Shown: one piece after another, positions 1 to 8,652 of the stretch
How positions within the stretch are numbered: the first letter of the stretch is position 1
Layout: every line of letters starts with the position of its first letter
Assembly: GCF_018323985.1 (NCBI RefSeq)
Contig: NZ_AP024590.1
Coordinates: 4,030,001-4,094,000 of the forward strand
DNA from: Enterobacter kobei
GTDB taxonomy: Bacteria > Pseudomonadota > Gammaproteobacteria > Enterobacterales > Enterobacteriaceae
Length of the DNA stretch: 64,000 nucleotides
Direction: 5' to 3'
Translations under genes and position numbers: made by a program
Notes under the pieces: generated by a model
Databases searched by the model: none
What the model was told of the DNA's origin: nothing
Seen by the model: only the letters and a program-made list of their open reading frames with translations

Positions 1-261
1 CTCTATATGACCCGCGTGCAGAAAGAGCGCCTCGACCCGTCGGAATACGCCAACGTGAAGGCGCAGTTTGTACTGCGCGCCAGCGACTTAACCCATGCGC
101 GCGCCAATATGAAAGTGCTGCACCCGCTGCCGCGCGTGGATGAGATCCATACGGATGTCGATAAAACCCCGCACGCCTGGTATTTCCAGCAGGCCGGTAA
201 CGGCATCTTCGCCCGTCAGGCGTTGCTGGCGCTGGTTCTTAATCGCGATTTGGTTCTGTAA
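1..261 (+). CDS. pyrB: Aspartate carbamoyltransferase catalytic subunit, 3' end only
   Basis: This is the C-terminal 86 codons of the catalytic chain, open from base 1 and ending in TAA. PyrB condenses carbamoyl phosphate and aspartate in pyrimidine synthesis. The visible part carries the conserved HPLPRVDEI segment of the active-site loop and the C-terminal helix ending in NRDLVL, as in enterobacterial PyrB. The regulatory-chain gene pyrI follows after 11 bases, as in the known pyrBI operon. The promoter and the pyrL attenuator lie outside the window. Identification is from family knowledge and is secure. Confidence 0.97.
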   Translation, partial: LYMTRVQKERLDPSEYANVKAQFVLRASDLTHARANMKVLHPLPRVDEIHTDVDKTPHAWYFQQAGNGIFARQALLALVLNRDLVL

Positions 262-272
262 GGAGCACTGAG

Positions 273-734
273 ATGACACACGATAACAAACTCCAGGTCG
301 AAGCCATCAAACGCGGCACCGTGATTGACCATATCCCGGCGCAGGTGGGCTTTAAGCTGCTGACGCTGTTCAAGCTGACGGAAACCGACCAGCGCATCAC
401 CATCGGCCTGAATTTGCCGTCAGGGGAAATGGGCCGCAAAGATCTGATCAAAATCGAGAATACCTTTCTCACCGATGAGCAGGTGGATCAGCTGTCTTTA
501 TATGCGCCGGATGCCACGGTAAACCGTATTGATGAGTACGAAGTGGTGGGTAAATCGCGTCCGAAATTGCCGGAGCGCATCGACGCTGTGCTGGTGTGCC
601 CGAACAGTAACTGCATCAGCCATGCCGAACCGGTTTTCTCCAGTTTCGCAGTGAAAAAACGCGCCGCAGACATCGCACTCAAATGCAAATACTGCGAAAA
701 AGAGTTTTCGCATTATGTGGTGCTGGCCAGCTAA
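273..734 (+). CDS. pyrI: Aspartate carbamoyltransferase regulatory subunit
   Basis: The 153-residue protein has the length of E. coli PyrI. It binds CTP/ATP and assembles with PyrB trimers into the allosteric holoenzyme. The structural zinc site is intact: C109 and C114 (CPNSNC) and C138 and C141 (CKYC). The ATG is preceded by AAGGAG at a normal distance and lies 11 bases after pyrB. The gene is followed by a strong hairpin with a T-rich tail, which should end the pyrBI transcript. Confidence 0.99.
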   Translation: MTHDNKLQVEAIKRGTVIDHIPAQVGFKLLTLFKLTETDQRITIGLNLPSGEMGRKDLIKIENTFLTDEQVDQLSLYAPDATVNRIDEYEVVGKSRPKLPERIDAVLVCPNSNCISHAEPVFSSFAVKKRAADIALKCKYCEKEFSHYVVLAS

Positions 735-740
735 TTGAGG

Positions 741-769
741 TTGGTAATGGGTTCTGCGCTGCCTATAAT
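741..769 (+). promoter_or_regulatory. Putative ridA sigma-70 promoter inside the pyrBI terminator
   Basis: TTGGTA at 741-746 and a perfect TATAAT at 764-769 are separated by 17 bases. The -10 hexamer lies in the loop of the pyrBI terminator hairpin. This would let ridA be transcribed independently of pyrBI. The assignment is from sequence match only. Confidence 0.6.
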
Positions 770-788
770 GGCGCAGAACCCTTATTTT
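749..788 (+). terminator. Rho-independent terminator of pyrBI
   Basis: An 11-bp perfect stem (arms 749-759 and 771-781, GGGTTCTGCGC and its complement) with an 11-base loop is followed by TTATTTT. It begins 14 bases after the pyrI stop codon. Confidence 0.85.
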
Positions 789-809
789 CGCTGTTATTCA
801 GGAGAAATC

Positions 810-1196
810 ATGACAAATACCATCGCGACGGAAAATGCACCAGCAGCTATTGGTCCTTATGTTCAGGGTGTTGATCTGGGCAGTATGATCATCACTTCCG
901 GGCAGATCCCGGTGGATCCGAAAACCGGTACCGTGCCCGACGACGTTTCTGCGCAGGCGCGTCAGTCACTGGAAAACGTGAAAGCTATCGTTGAAGCAGC
1001 GGGCCTGAAAGTGGGCGATATCGTGAAAACCACGGTGTTCGTGAAAGATCTCAATGATTTCGCTACCGTTAACGCCACCTACGAAGCATTCTTTACCGAG
1101 CACAATGCCACCTTCCCGGCACGCTCCTGCGTGGAAGTGGCGCGTCTGCCGAAAGATGTGAAGATTGAAATCGAAGCGATTGCGGTACGCCGTTAA
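810..1196 (+). CDS. ridA: RidA reactive enamine/imine deaminase
   Basis: The 128-residue protein is a full-length YjgF/YER057c/UK114 family member. RidA hydrolyses reactive 2-aminoacrylate and related enamines made by PLP enzymes, protecting for example the branched-chain amino acid pathway. The catalytic arginine R105 is present in the motif PARSCVEVARLP. The ATG at 810 follows AGGAGAAATC and gives the family length. The frame stays open upstream to 735, but the 25 extra residues do not resemble the family and overlap the pyrBI terminator. It follows pyrI, as in E. coli, with its own likely promoter. Confidence 0.98.
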   Translation: MTNTIATENAPAAIGPYVQGVDLGSMIITSGQIPVDPKTGTVPDDVSAQARQSLENVKAIVEAAGLKVGDIVKTTVFVKDLNDFATVNATYEAFFTEHNATFPARSCVEVARLPKDVKIEIEAIAVRR

Positions 1197-1204
1197 TTTT
1201 GCGT

Positions 1205-1349
1205 GATGGTTTGCCGGGTGGCGGCTTACGCCTTACCCGGCCTACCGATTAGACGTGGAATGGTAGGCCCGGCAAGCGCAGCGCCGCCGGGCAAACCATC
1301 AGGTGATATGTCCGGAACGTATGCCGGGTAGGCGTAGCGCCACCCGGCA
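1205..1349. repeat. REP/BIME cluster between ridA and mgtA
   Basis: Three REP-like units lie between the convergent ends of ridA and mgtA. Two form a large imperfect inverted repeat, beginning GATGGTTTGCC at 1205 and ending GGCAAACCATC at 1300. A third short palindromic unit, TGCCGGGT to ACCCGGCA, spans 1322-1349. They can fold as 3'-end hairpins for both genes. Confidence 0.85.
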
Positions 1350-1362
1350 CACAATCCCCCTC

Positions 1363-4071
1363 TTACTGCCACCCATACCGGCGGCTATAAAATCCTTTCA
1401 CCAGCTGCGTAAACGCCATATACCCCAGCAAAATCCCCGCCAGCCACGGGAAGTACGCCAGCGGCAGCGCCTGGAGTTGCAGATAGCTTGCCAGCGGCGA
1501 GAACGGCAGCCCGATGCCCAGCACCATCACTACCGCCGTCATCATCAGCAGCGGCCAGGCGGCGCGACTCTGGAAGAACGGCACGCGACGGGTGCGGATC
1601 ATATGCACAATCAGCGTCTGCGACAGCAGCCCCACCACAAACCAGCCGGACTGGAACAGCGTCTGCGCTTCCGGCACGTTGGCGTGGAATACCCACCACA
1701 TCACGCAGAACGTCAGGATGTCGAAGATGGAACTGATCGGCCCAAAGAACAGCATAAAGCGTCCCAGATCGGCGGGGTTCCAGCGCTGTGGCTTCTGGAT
1801 CTGCTCATCGTCGACGTTATCAAAGGGGATCGCCACCTGTGACACATCGTACAGCAGGTTCTGGATCAGCAAGTGCAGCGGCAGCATGGGTAAGAACGGC
1901 AGGAAGGCGCTCGCCACCAGCACGCTGAATACGTTACCGAAGTTAGAACTGGCGGTCATTTTGATGTACTTGAGCATATTGGCAAAAGTACGACGCCCTT
2001 CGATCACTCCAGCTTCCAGCACCATCAGGCTCTTTTCCAGCAGAATAATGTCAGCGGCTTCGCGGGCGATATCTACCGCGCCGTCCACGGAAATGCCGAT
2101 ATCGGCGGCCCGCAGCGCCGGGGCATCGTTGATGCCATCGCCCATAAAGCCCACCACATGCCCTTCACGTTTCAACAGCGTGACGATGCGCTCTTTGTGC
2201 ATCGGCGTCAGGCGGGCGAACAACGTAGTGCGTTGCGCCAGCGCGGCCAGCTCGTCATCGCTTATGTTTTCAATCTCGCTGCCGGTTACGACCTCGCCGG
2301 CGTCCAGCCCGACGTCATGGCACACTTTGGCCGCCACCAGTTCGCTGTCGCCGGTGAGGATTTTCACCGTGATACCGCTGGCGTGCAGCGCTTTCAGCGC
2401 CGGTGCGGTGCTCTCTTTCGGCGGATCGAGAAACGCGATGTAGCCTTCAAGGATCAGGTCTGACTCATCGGCACGCTGATAATCCCCCTGGCGCGCCGCG
2501 AGGTATTTGCTGGCCACCGCCACAACACGCAAGCCCTGACGGTTAAGGGTCTGGGTGACACGCTCGATGCGGCGCAGCATAGCCTGATCAAGCACCATCA
2601 CCTCGCCGTTGTGTCGCACGTGGCTACAGACGCTGAGCATCTCCTGCAACGCCCCTTTGCAAATCAGCAGCGGCGCATCCGGCGTTTCCGCTACCACCAC
2701 CGACATGCGGCGGCGCTCGAAATCAAAGGGGATCTCGTCAATTTTTTGCCAGCGTGCCGACAGTTCCCGGGCGCGGTCTTCATCGACGCCTTCCAGCACC
2801 GCCACGTCCAGCAGGTTTTTCAGGCCGGTCTGATAGTGGCTGTTCAGCCACGCGGTGTGAAGTACGTGCTCACTAACTTTTCCGGCGATGTCCGTGTGGT
2901 TCTCCAGCACGATCTTGTCCTGCGTCAGGGTGCCGGTTTTATCGGTGCACAGGATGTCCATCGCGCCGAAGTTCTGGATGGCGTCCAGATGTTTCACGAT
3001 CACTTTCTGTTTAGAGAGTTTCACCGCGCCGCGTGCCAGCGTCGAGGTGACGATCATCGGCAGCATTTCCGGGGTCAGGCCCACCGCCACCGACAGCGCA
3101 AACAGCGCCGCTTCCCACCAGTCGCCTTTGGTGTAGCCGTTAATCAACAGCACCAGCGGTGCCATGATGAGCATAAAACGGATCAGCAGCATACTGACGC
3201 GGCTGATGCCTTTCTGGAACGCATTCGGCTCGGTGGGCTGTTCGCTGACGCGCCCGGCCAGCTGCCCAAACCAGGTATTGCCGCCGGTAGCGATAACCAT
3301 CGCCTGCGCCGTGCCGCTCACCACGTTAGTGCCCATAAAGCACAGGGTGTCGCACTCCAGCGCATTGGTTTGCGCGGCATTACGGGTGGTGGCGACCTTT
3401 TCCACCGGCAACGATTCACCGGTCAGCGAAGCCTGCGCCACGAACAGATCCCGGGCCTGCATGACGCGCAAATCGGCGGGGATCATATCTCCTGCCGCCA
3501 GCCGGACAATATCCCCCGGCACCAGCTCATCCAGGGGCAGTTCGCACCAGGCGCTTTCACCTTTATCGTTGATCACCCGCAGCACGGTGGCAGTGTTGCT
3601 GACCATCGCTTTCAGCGCGTCAGCGGCGCGGGTCGAGCGCGCTTCCTGGATAAAATTGAGCAGCGTGGCGATCGCCACCATCAGGCCGATCACGCCTGCG
3701 GCAAACAGGTCTTCCGTCGCATAGGAGATCACGCCGAGCAGCGTCAGCAATAAATTGAACGGATTGCGATAGCACAACCACAGATGCACCCACCATGGCG
3801 ACGGTGCCTGCGCCGGAATGCGGTTGTCACCGTGCTTCTCGCGGATGGCGCTGACTTCCTGCGGGTTTAACCCTTCAGGATGACTGCCGAAGCTGTGCCA
3901 CAGTTGCGTTTCGTCCATCACCGCCACCCGCAAGCAGTGTGCACTGAGTGAAGCCGGGATCGGCGTCACGCCCGCGGTGGTCGCATCCGGCAGCGGGCTG
4001 CGGTCAACCAGACGGCGTGGTAGATGGCGGCTAAGCGCAAAGACGCGCTGCCGGATAAAATTTTTCAGCAT
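1363..4071 (-). CDS. mgtA: Magnesium-transporting P-type ATPase MgtA
   Basis: This 902-residue P3B-type ATPase imports Mg2+ into the cytoplasm under low Mg2+. It has the cation-ATPase N-terminal region, the TGES actuator motif (SLTGESLPVEK), the phosphorylation motif DKTGTLT near residue 380, the GDGINDAP hinge, and about ten membrane segments. E. coli MgtA is 898 residues, so it is complete. The gene stands alone on the minus strand, convergent with ridA. A PhoP box and a structured leader encoding the MgtL peptide lie upstream, so it is expected to be controlled by PhoPQ and by leader-peptide translation. Confidence 0.98.
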   Translation of the reverse strand: MLKNFIRQRVFALSRHLPRRLVDRSPLPDATTAGVTPIPASLSAHCLRVAVMDETQLWHSFGSHPEGLNPQEVSAIREKHGDNRIPAQAPSPWWVHLWLCYRNPFNLLLTLLGVISYATEDLFAAGVIGLMVAIATLLNFIQEARSTRAADALKAMVSNTATVLRVINDKGESAWCELPLDELVPGDIVRLAAGDMIPADLRVMQARDLFVAQASLTGESLPVEKVATTRNAAQTNALECDTLCFMGTNVVSGTAQAMVIATGGNTWFGQLAGRVSEQPTEPNAFQKGISRVSMLLIRFMLIMAPLVLLINGYTKGDWWEAALFALSVAVGLTPEMLPMIVTSTLARGAVKLSKQKVIVKHLDAIQNFGAMDILCTDKTGTLTQDKIVLENHTDIAGKVSEHVLHTAWLNSHYQTGLKNLLDVAVLEGVDEDRARELSARWQKIDEIPFDFERRRMSVVVAETPDAPLLICKGALQEMLSVCSHVRHNGEVMVLDQAMLRRIERVTQTLNRQGLRVVAVASKYLAARQGDYQRADESDLILEGYIAFLDPPKESTAPALKALHASGITVKILTGDSELVAAKVCHDVGLDAGEVVTGSEIENISDDELAALAQRTTLFARLTPMHKERIVTLLKREGHVVGFMGDGINDAPALRAADIGISVDGAVDIAREAADIILLEKSLMVLEAGVIEGRRTFANMLKYIKMTASSNFGNVFSVLVASAFLPFLPMLPLHLLIQNLLYDVSQVAIPFDNVDDEQIQKPQRWNPADLGRFMLFFGPISSIFDILTFCVMWWVFHANVPEAQTLFQSGWFVVGLLSQTLIVHMIRTRRVPFFQSRAAWPLLMMTAVVMVLGIGLPFSPLASYLQLQALPLAYFPWLAGILLGYMAFTQLVKGFYSRRYGWQ

Positions 4072-4252
4072 AAAAAGTCCCTCTGCACCCGCAGGTGCAA
4101 ATGATATTTTGCAGGGACGTGAAACGTCGCTGCCTTACGCGTCTGGCAAGGCAGCGAGAACTGGCTTACCGGGACGCGGGAAAACTCCCGTCGGGGAGAG
4201 GGGTGGGATCAGGATCCATGTTGCCTCCGGTAAAAGTGATAAGGTGATGTTG
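4072..4252 (-). promoter_or_regulatory. mgtA 5' leader with MgtL-coupled hairpins
   Basis: This is the transcribed leader between the predicted start near 4252 and the mgtA ATG. After mgtL it can form a hairpin with 9-bp arms (4128-4136 with 4148-4156). Close to the mgtA ribosome-binding site it can form a second hairpin with 6-bp arms (4084-4089 with 4094-4099). In E. coli and Salmonella the equivalent leader couples MgtL translation, Mg2+ and proline levels to Rho-dependent termination. The leader here is about 180 nt, shorter than the 264 nt reported there. Boundaries are inferred from the promoter. Confidence 0.7.
4166..4219 (-). CDS. mgtL: MgtL leader peptide (17 aa)
   Basis: This short gene encodes MDPDPTPLPDGSFPASR. 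It matches the N-terminal half of E. coli MgtL (MEPDPTPLP) and has a good ribosome-binding site (CGGAGG) 6 bases before the ATG. Prolines stand at positions 3, 5, 7, 9 and 14, all but the last alternating with acidic or small residues. In the known system, ribosome stalling or destabilisation at the acidic/proline codons under low Mg2+ or low proline changes the leader structure and allows mgtA transcription. It ends 94 bases before mgtA. The C-terminal half differs from E. coli. Confidence 0.85.
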   Translation of the reverse strand: MDPDPTPLPDGSFPASR

Positions 4253-4258
4253 CGGCGC

Positions 4259-4293
4259 ATAATAACGCCCGGCAACTAAACCAGACGTAAACC
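4259..4293 (-). promoter_or_regulatory. PhoP box and -10 element of mgtA
   Basis: Read on the minus strand, a perfect direct repeat GGTTTA-N5-GGTTTA lies at 4277-4293. It is followed after 12 bases by TATTAT (4259-4264). This matches the PhoP consensus (T/G)GTTTA-N5-(T/G)GTTTA and the usual spacing to the -10 of PhoP-activated promoters. Confidence 0.85.
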
Positions 4294-4359
4294 AGACGTT
4301 GTGCATTGTATTTTGTCGCAGAATCATTAGGCTGATACCGACCTCAAAGGAAAGGACGC

Positions 4360-5307
4360 ATGCAAAACCGACTGACAATCAAAGACATCGCCCGTCTAAG
4401 CGGCGTGGGGAAATCCACCGTCTCGCGCGTGCTCAATAATGAGAGCGGCGTCAGCATCCAGACACGCGAGCGCGTGGAAGCCGTCATGCAACAGCATGGC
4501 TTCTCCCCGTCCCGCTCGGCGCGGGCGATGCGCGGGCAGAGCGATAAAATCGTGGCGATCATCGTCACGCGTCTGGATTCGCTGTCGGAAAACCTCGCGG
4601 TGCAGACCATGCTGCCTGCGTTTTACGCCGAGGGTTACGATCCGATCATGATGGAAAGTCAGTTTTCCCCGGCGCTGGTGGAAGAACATCTTGGTATGCT
4701 GAGCCGCCGTAATATCGACGGCGTGGTGCTGTTTGGCTTTACCGGCCTGACGGAAACCCTGCTTGCGCCCTGGCAGTCTTCGCTGGTCCTGATGGCGCGG
4801 GATGCCAGCGGCTTTGCCTCTGTCTGTTATGACGATGAACGGGCGATCCAGATGCTGCTGGAAAAGCTCTATGCCCAGGGGCACCGGCATATCAGCTATC
4901 TCGGCGTGCCCGCCAGCGACACCACCACCGGCCAGCGTCGCCACGACGCCTATCTGCACTTTTGCGAACAACACCAGATGCAGCCGGTAGCCGTGCTGCC
5001 CGGCCTTGCCATGAAGCAGGGCTACGAACAGGTCGCCCGTGTGCTGACGCCGGACACCACCGCGCTGGTCTGTGCCACGGATACCCTGGCGCTCGGCGCG
5101 AGTAAGTACTTACAAGAGCAGCGCATTACCGACCTGCAACTCGCCAGCGTCGGCAATACGCCGCTGATGAAGTTCCTGCATCCGGAAATCGTGACCGTCG
5201 ATCCCGGCTATGGGGAAGCGGGCCGTATGGCCGCCACCCAGCTTATCGATCAGATCACCGGCCGCGCCGATCCGCGCACCATTATCGTCCCCGCCCGCCT
5301 CGGTTAA
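4360..5307 (+). CDS. treR: Trehalose operon repressor TreR
   Basis: This 315-residue LacI/GalR-family repressor has the same length as E. coli TreR. The N-terminal helix-turn-helix (residues about 5-25, IKDIARLSGVGKSTVSRVL) is followed by a periplasmic-binding-protein-like domain. TreR binds trehalose-6-phosphate as inducer and represses treBC. The ATG is preceded by GGAAAGG. The gene lies upstream of treB in the same direction, with an operator between them, and runs divergently from mgtA. Confidence 0.98.
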   Translation: MQNRLTIKDIARLSGVGKSTVSRVLNNESGVSIQTRERVEAVMQQHGFSPSRSARAMRGQSDKIVAIIVTRLDSLSENLAVQTMLPAFYAEGYDPIMMESQFSPALVEEHLGMLSRRNIDGVVLFGFTGLTETLLAPWQSSLVLMARDASGFASVCYDDERAIQMLLEKLYAQGHRHISYLGVPASDTTTGQRRHDAYLHFCEQHQMQPVAVLPGLAMKQGYEQVARVLTPDTTALVCATDTLALGASKYLQEQRITDLQLASVGNTPLMKFLHPEIVTVDPGYGEAGRMAATQLIDQITGRADPRTIIVPARLG

Positions 5308-5347
5308 CCTCATCCTGGATGATTTTGTGTGATCCTTAACCGGTTTC

Positions 5348-5359
5348 GGGAACGTTCCC
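5348..5359 (+). promoter_or_regulatory. TreR operator in front of treB
   Basis: A perfect 12-bp palindrome GGGAACGTTCCC lies in the treR-treB gap, 77 bases before the treB start. It matches the LacI-family type of site known for TreR. A TGTGA half-site just upstream (5327-5331) may be part of a CRP site. Confidence 0.75.
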
Positions 5360-5436
5360 TTTCCGCTTTTACCGATCCGCAGATACTCTTTCAGCTGTCC
5401 CTACGCACAATTCCAAATCCTCTGTGAGGCTTCACG

Positions 5437-6858
5437 ATGAGCAAAAAAGTAGATCAAGCTGACATCGATAAATTAATCGAGCTGGTGGGCGGGCGGGATA
5501 ACATCGCCACCGTTAGCCACTGTATTACCCGACTGCGTTTTGTACTGGATAACCCGGCGAAAGCCGATCCGAAAGCCATTGAAAAACTCAAAATGGTGAA
5601 AGGCTGCTTTACCAACGCCGGGCAGTTCCAGGTGGTGATCGGCACCGATGTCGGCGACTACTACAAAGTTCTGCTTGCCACTACCGGCCAGGCGCATGCG
5701 GATAAAGAGCACGCCAAACGGGTGGCGCGGCAGAATATGAAATGGCACGAGCAGCTGATCTCGCACTTTGCGGAGATCTTCTTCCCGCTGCTGCCGGCGC
5801 TGATCAGCGGCGGTTTGATCCTGGGTTTCCGCAACGTTATCGGCGATCTGCCGATGAGCAACGGCCAGACGCTGGCGCAGATGTCGCCGACGCTGAAAAC
5901 CATCTATGACTTCCTGTGGCTGATTGGCGAGGCGATTTTCTTCTACTTACCGGTAGGTATCTGCTGGTCGGCAGTGAAGAAAATGGGCGGCACGCCGATC
6001 CTCGGCATCGTGCTTGGCATCACGCTGGTCTCGCCACAGTTAATGAACGCTTACTTACTGGGCCAGCAGGTACCGGAAGCGTGGAACTTCGGCCTGTTCA
6101 GCATTGATAAAGTGGGCTACCAGGCGCAGGTTATCCCGGCGCTGCTGGCCGGTCTGGCGCTTGGCTATATTGAATTGCAGTTAAAACGCATCGTCCCCTC
6201 TTACCTCTATCTGGTGGTGGTGCCGGTCTGCTCGCTGATCCTCGCGGTTTTCCTCGCCCATGCGTTTATCGGGCCGTTTGGTCGCTTGATTGGTGACGGT
6301 GTGGCCTTCGCCATGCGCCATCTGATGACCGGCAGTTTCGCACCGATAGGCGCGGCGCTGTTTGGCTTCCTATATGCGCCGCTGGTGATCACCGGCGTAC
6401 ACCAGACCACGCTCGCCATTGATATGCAGATGATCCAGAGCATGGGCGGCACGCCAATGTGGCCGCTGATTGCGCTGTCGAACATTGCTCAGGCGTCCGC
6501 TGTAGTGGGCATCATCATTGTCAGCCGTAAAGAGAATGAACGTGAGATCTCGGTGCCTGCCGCGATCTCCGCTTTCCTCGGCGTAACTGAACCGGCGATG
6601 TACGGTATCAACCTGAAATACCGCTTCCCGATGCTGTGCGCGATGATTGGCTCCTGCCTCGCCGCCCTGCTGTGCGGCCTGTACGGCGTGATGGCGAACG
6701 GCATTGGCGTCGGCGGCCTGCCGGGTATTCTTTCCATTCAGACCGGTTACTGGCAGGTCTACGGCATCGCCATGATCATTGCGATTGTCGTGCCATTAGT
6801 GCTCACGACCTTTATGTACCAGCGCAAAGCCCGCCAGGGTGCGCTACAGATTGTTTGA
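5437..6858 (+). CDS. treB: PTS trehalose-specific EIIBC component
   Basis: The 473-residue protein has the E. coli TreB length. It takes up trehalose with phosphorylation to trehalose-6-phosphate. The N-terminal EIIB domain (about 1-90) carries the phosphorylated cysteine C29 in SHCITRLRF. The rest is an EIIC domain of the glucose/sucrose superfamily, with a GVHQTTLAIDMQM segment typical of EIIC. There is no fused EIIA; in E. coli the glucose EIIA (Crr) serves this role. It is followed by a strong hairpin before treC. Confidence 0.98.
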   Translation: MSKKVDQADIDKLIELVGGRDNIATVSHCITRLRFVLDNPAKADPKAIEKLKMVKGCFTNAGQFQVVIGTDVGDYYKVLLATTGQAHADKEHAKRVARQNMKWHEQLISHFAEIFFPLLPALISGGLILGFRNVIGDLPMSNGQTLAQMSPTLKTIYDFLWLIGEAIFFYLPVGICWSAVKKMGGTPILGIVLGITLVSPQLMNAYLLGQQVPEAWNFGLFSIDKVGYQAQVIPALLAGLALGYIELQLKRIVPSYLYLVVVPVCSLILAVFLAHAFIGPFGRLIGDGVAFAMRHLMTGSFAPIGAALFGFLYAPLVITGVHQTTLAIDMQMIQSMGGTPMWPLIALSNIAQASAVVGIIIVSRKENEREISVPAAISAFLGVTEPAMYGINLKYRFPMLCAMIGSCLAALLCGLYGVMANGIGVGGLPGILSIQTGYWQVYGIAMIIAIVVPLVLTTFMYQRKARQGALQIV

Positions 6859-6864
6859 TGCTAT

Positions 6865-6890
6865 GGGGGCGCGATAGCGCCCCCTTTTTT
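6865..6890 (+). terminator. Intercistronic terminator-like hairpin between treB and treC
   Basis: A perfect 8-bp GC stem (6865-6872 GGGGGCGC with 6877-6884 GCGCCCCC) with a GATA loop is followed directly by six Ts. It begins 7 bases after the treB stop and ends 15 bases before treC. It has every mark of a Rho-independent terminator although it sits inside the operon. Confidence 0.85.
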
Positions 6891-6905
6891 GATCGGGACG
6901 ACATG

Positions 6906-8558
6906 ATGAATACACTTCCCCACTGGTGGCAGACCGGCGCGATCTACCAGATTTACCCTAAGAGCTTCCAGGACACGACCGGCACCGGACGCGGCGACTT
7001 ACGCGGCGTAACACACCGCCTCGACTATCTGAAAATCCTCGGCGTCGATGCCATCTGGCTGACGCCGTTTTATATCTCGCCGCAGGTGGATAACGGCTAC
7101 GACGTGGCGAACTATACCGCCATCGATCCGGGCTACGGCACGCTGGACGACTTCGACGAGCTGGTGGCGCAGGCGCATGCGCGCGGCATCCGCATCGTGC
7201 TGGATATGGTGCTAAACCACACCTCCACCCATCACGCCTGGTTCCGTCACGCGCAGGATCCTGCCAGTCCGTACCGTGAATTTTATATCTGGCGCGACGG
7301 CTCGCCGCTGACGCCGCCAAACAACTGGCGCTCCAAATTTGGTGGCAGCGCCTGGCGCTGGCATGCAGAGAGCGGGCAGTATTATCTCCATCTGTTCGCC
7401 CCGGAGCAGGCGGATCTGAACTGGGAAAGCCCGCAGGTACGCGCCGAACTCAAGAAGGTGTGTGAATTCTGGGCCGGTCGCGGCGTTGACGGGCTGCGTC
7501 TTGATGTGGTGAACCTGATTTCCAAAGATCAGGATTTCCCGTCGGATGAACTGGGCGACGGGCGTCGTTTTTACACCGACGGGCCGCGCGCTCATGAGTA
7601 TTTGCAGGAGATGAGTCGCGACGTTTTCCGCCCGCGCGGGCTGATGACGGTGGGCGAAATGTCCTCCACCACACTGGAACACTGTCAGCAGTATGCCGCC
7701 CAGGATGGCCGCGAGCTGTCGATGACCTTCAACTTTCATCACCTGAAAGTGGATTACCCCGGCGGCGAGAAATGGACGCTGGCGGCGCCGGATTTTGTGG
7801 CGCTGAAAACGCTGTTCCGCTACTGGCAGCAGGGTATGCATCAGGTGGCGTGGAACGCGCTGTTCTGGTGTAACCACGATCAGCCGCGCATCGTCTCGCG
7901 CTTTGGCGATGAAGGCGAATACCGCGTCACCTCGGCGAAAATGCTCGCCATGGTGCTGCACGGTATGCAGGGCACGCCTTATATCTATCAGGGCGAAGAG
8001 ATCGGCATGACCAACCCGCACTTTACGCGCATTACCGATTACCGCGATGTGGAGAGCCACAATATGTTTGCCGAACGCCGCGCCGCCGGTCAGGACGCCG
8101 ACCAGTTGCTGGCGATCCTCGCCTCCAAATCCCGCGACAACAGCCGCACGCCGATGCAGTGGGATGCCTCGCCGCATGGCGGATTTACCCGGGGCGAACC
8201 GTGGATCGCCCTGTGTGAGAACTATCCGCAGGTGAACGTGGAAGCAGCGCTGCGTGATGCCGGGTCGGTGTTTTATACCTATCAGGCGCTGATTGCACTG
8301 CGCAAAAGCGAGCCGGTGCTGACGTGGGGGGATTACGAGGACCTGCTGCCCGCGCATCCGTTCGTGTGGTGTTATCGCCGCCAGTGGCAGGGACAGACGC
8401 TGCTGGTGGTGGCGAATCTGAGCGGGGAGAATCAGGCGTGGGAGCCGGAGGAGATGGCTGGCGACTGGCGGGTGGTGATGAGCAATTATGCGGAGGTGGC
8501 GCAGGCCCCTGCGTCGGCGGTGTTAAGGCCATATGAGGCGGTGTGGTGGATCGGTTAG
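6906..8558 (+). CDS. treC: Alpha,alpha-phosphotrehalase
   Basis: This 550-residue GH13 enzyme hydrolyses trehalose-6-phosphate to glucose and glucose-6-phosphate in the cytoplasm. The catalytic triad of the family is visible: D200 (LRLDVV), E251 (VGEMSS) and D325 (NHDQPR). E. coli TreC has 551 residues. The ATG at 6906 is chosen because GGGA at 6895-6898 is 7 bases away and the N-terminus aligns with E. coli. The ATG at 6903 is the alternative. The frame is open back to 6636, but that part lies inside treB. Expression relative to treB should be lowered by the hairpin between the two genes. Confidence 0.97.
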   Translation: MNTLPHWWQTGAIYQIYPKSFQDTTGTGRGDLRGVTHRLDYLKILGVDAIWLTPFYISPQVDNGYDVANYTAIDPGYGTLDDFDELVAQAHARGIRIVLDMVLNHTSTHHAWFRHAQDPASPYREFYIWRDGSPLTPPNNWRSKFGGSAWRWHAESGQYYLHLFAPEQADLNWESPQVRAELKKVCEFWAGRGVDGLRLDVVNLISKDQDFPSDELGDGRRFYTDGPRAHEYLQEMSRDVFRPRGLMTVGEMSSTTLEHCQQYAAQDGRELSMTFNFHHLKVDYPGGEKWTLAAPDFVALKTLFRYWQQGMHQVAWNALFWCNHDQPRIVSRFGDEGEYRVTSAKMLAMVLHGMQGTPYIYQGEEIGMTNPHFTRITDYRDVESHNMFAERRAAGQDADQLLAILASKSRDNSRTPMQWDASPHGGFTRGEPWIALCENYPQVNVEAALRDAGSVFYTYQALIALRKSEPVLTWGDYEDLLPAHPFVWCYRRQWQGQTLLVVANLSGENQAWEPEEMAGDWRVVMSNYAEVAQAPASAVLRPYEAVWWIG

Positions 8559-8652
8559 CGCGAGGCTTAAGGGATTGTTTCGTTTGAGTCAGGGGAATGT
8601 TCCGTTCACTTTGGGTTTCGTGTCAGGCGTAACGCCGCTGAAGGTGAACGTG

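Noticed and set aside
2611..3753. 380-codon open frame on the plus strand opposite mgtA
   Set aside because: It is antisense to a certain P-type ATPase gene, its translation is rich in His/Arg/Gln without a domain, and such frames are common opposite GC-rich genes.
6636..6905. Upstream extension of treC as a 640-residue protein
   Set aside because: The extra 90 codons lie inside treB and across the intercistronic terminator; the ATG at 6906 gives the family length.
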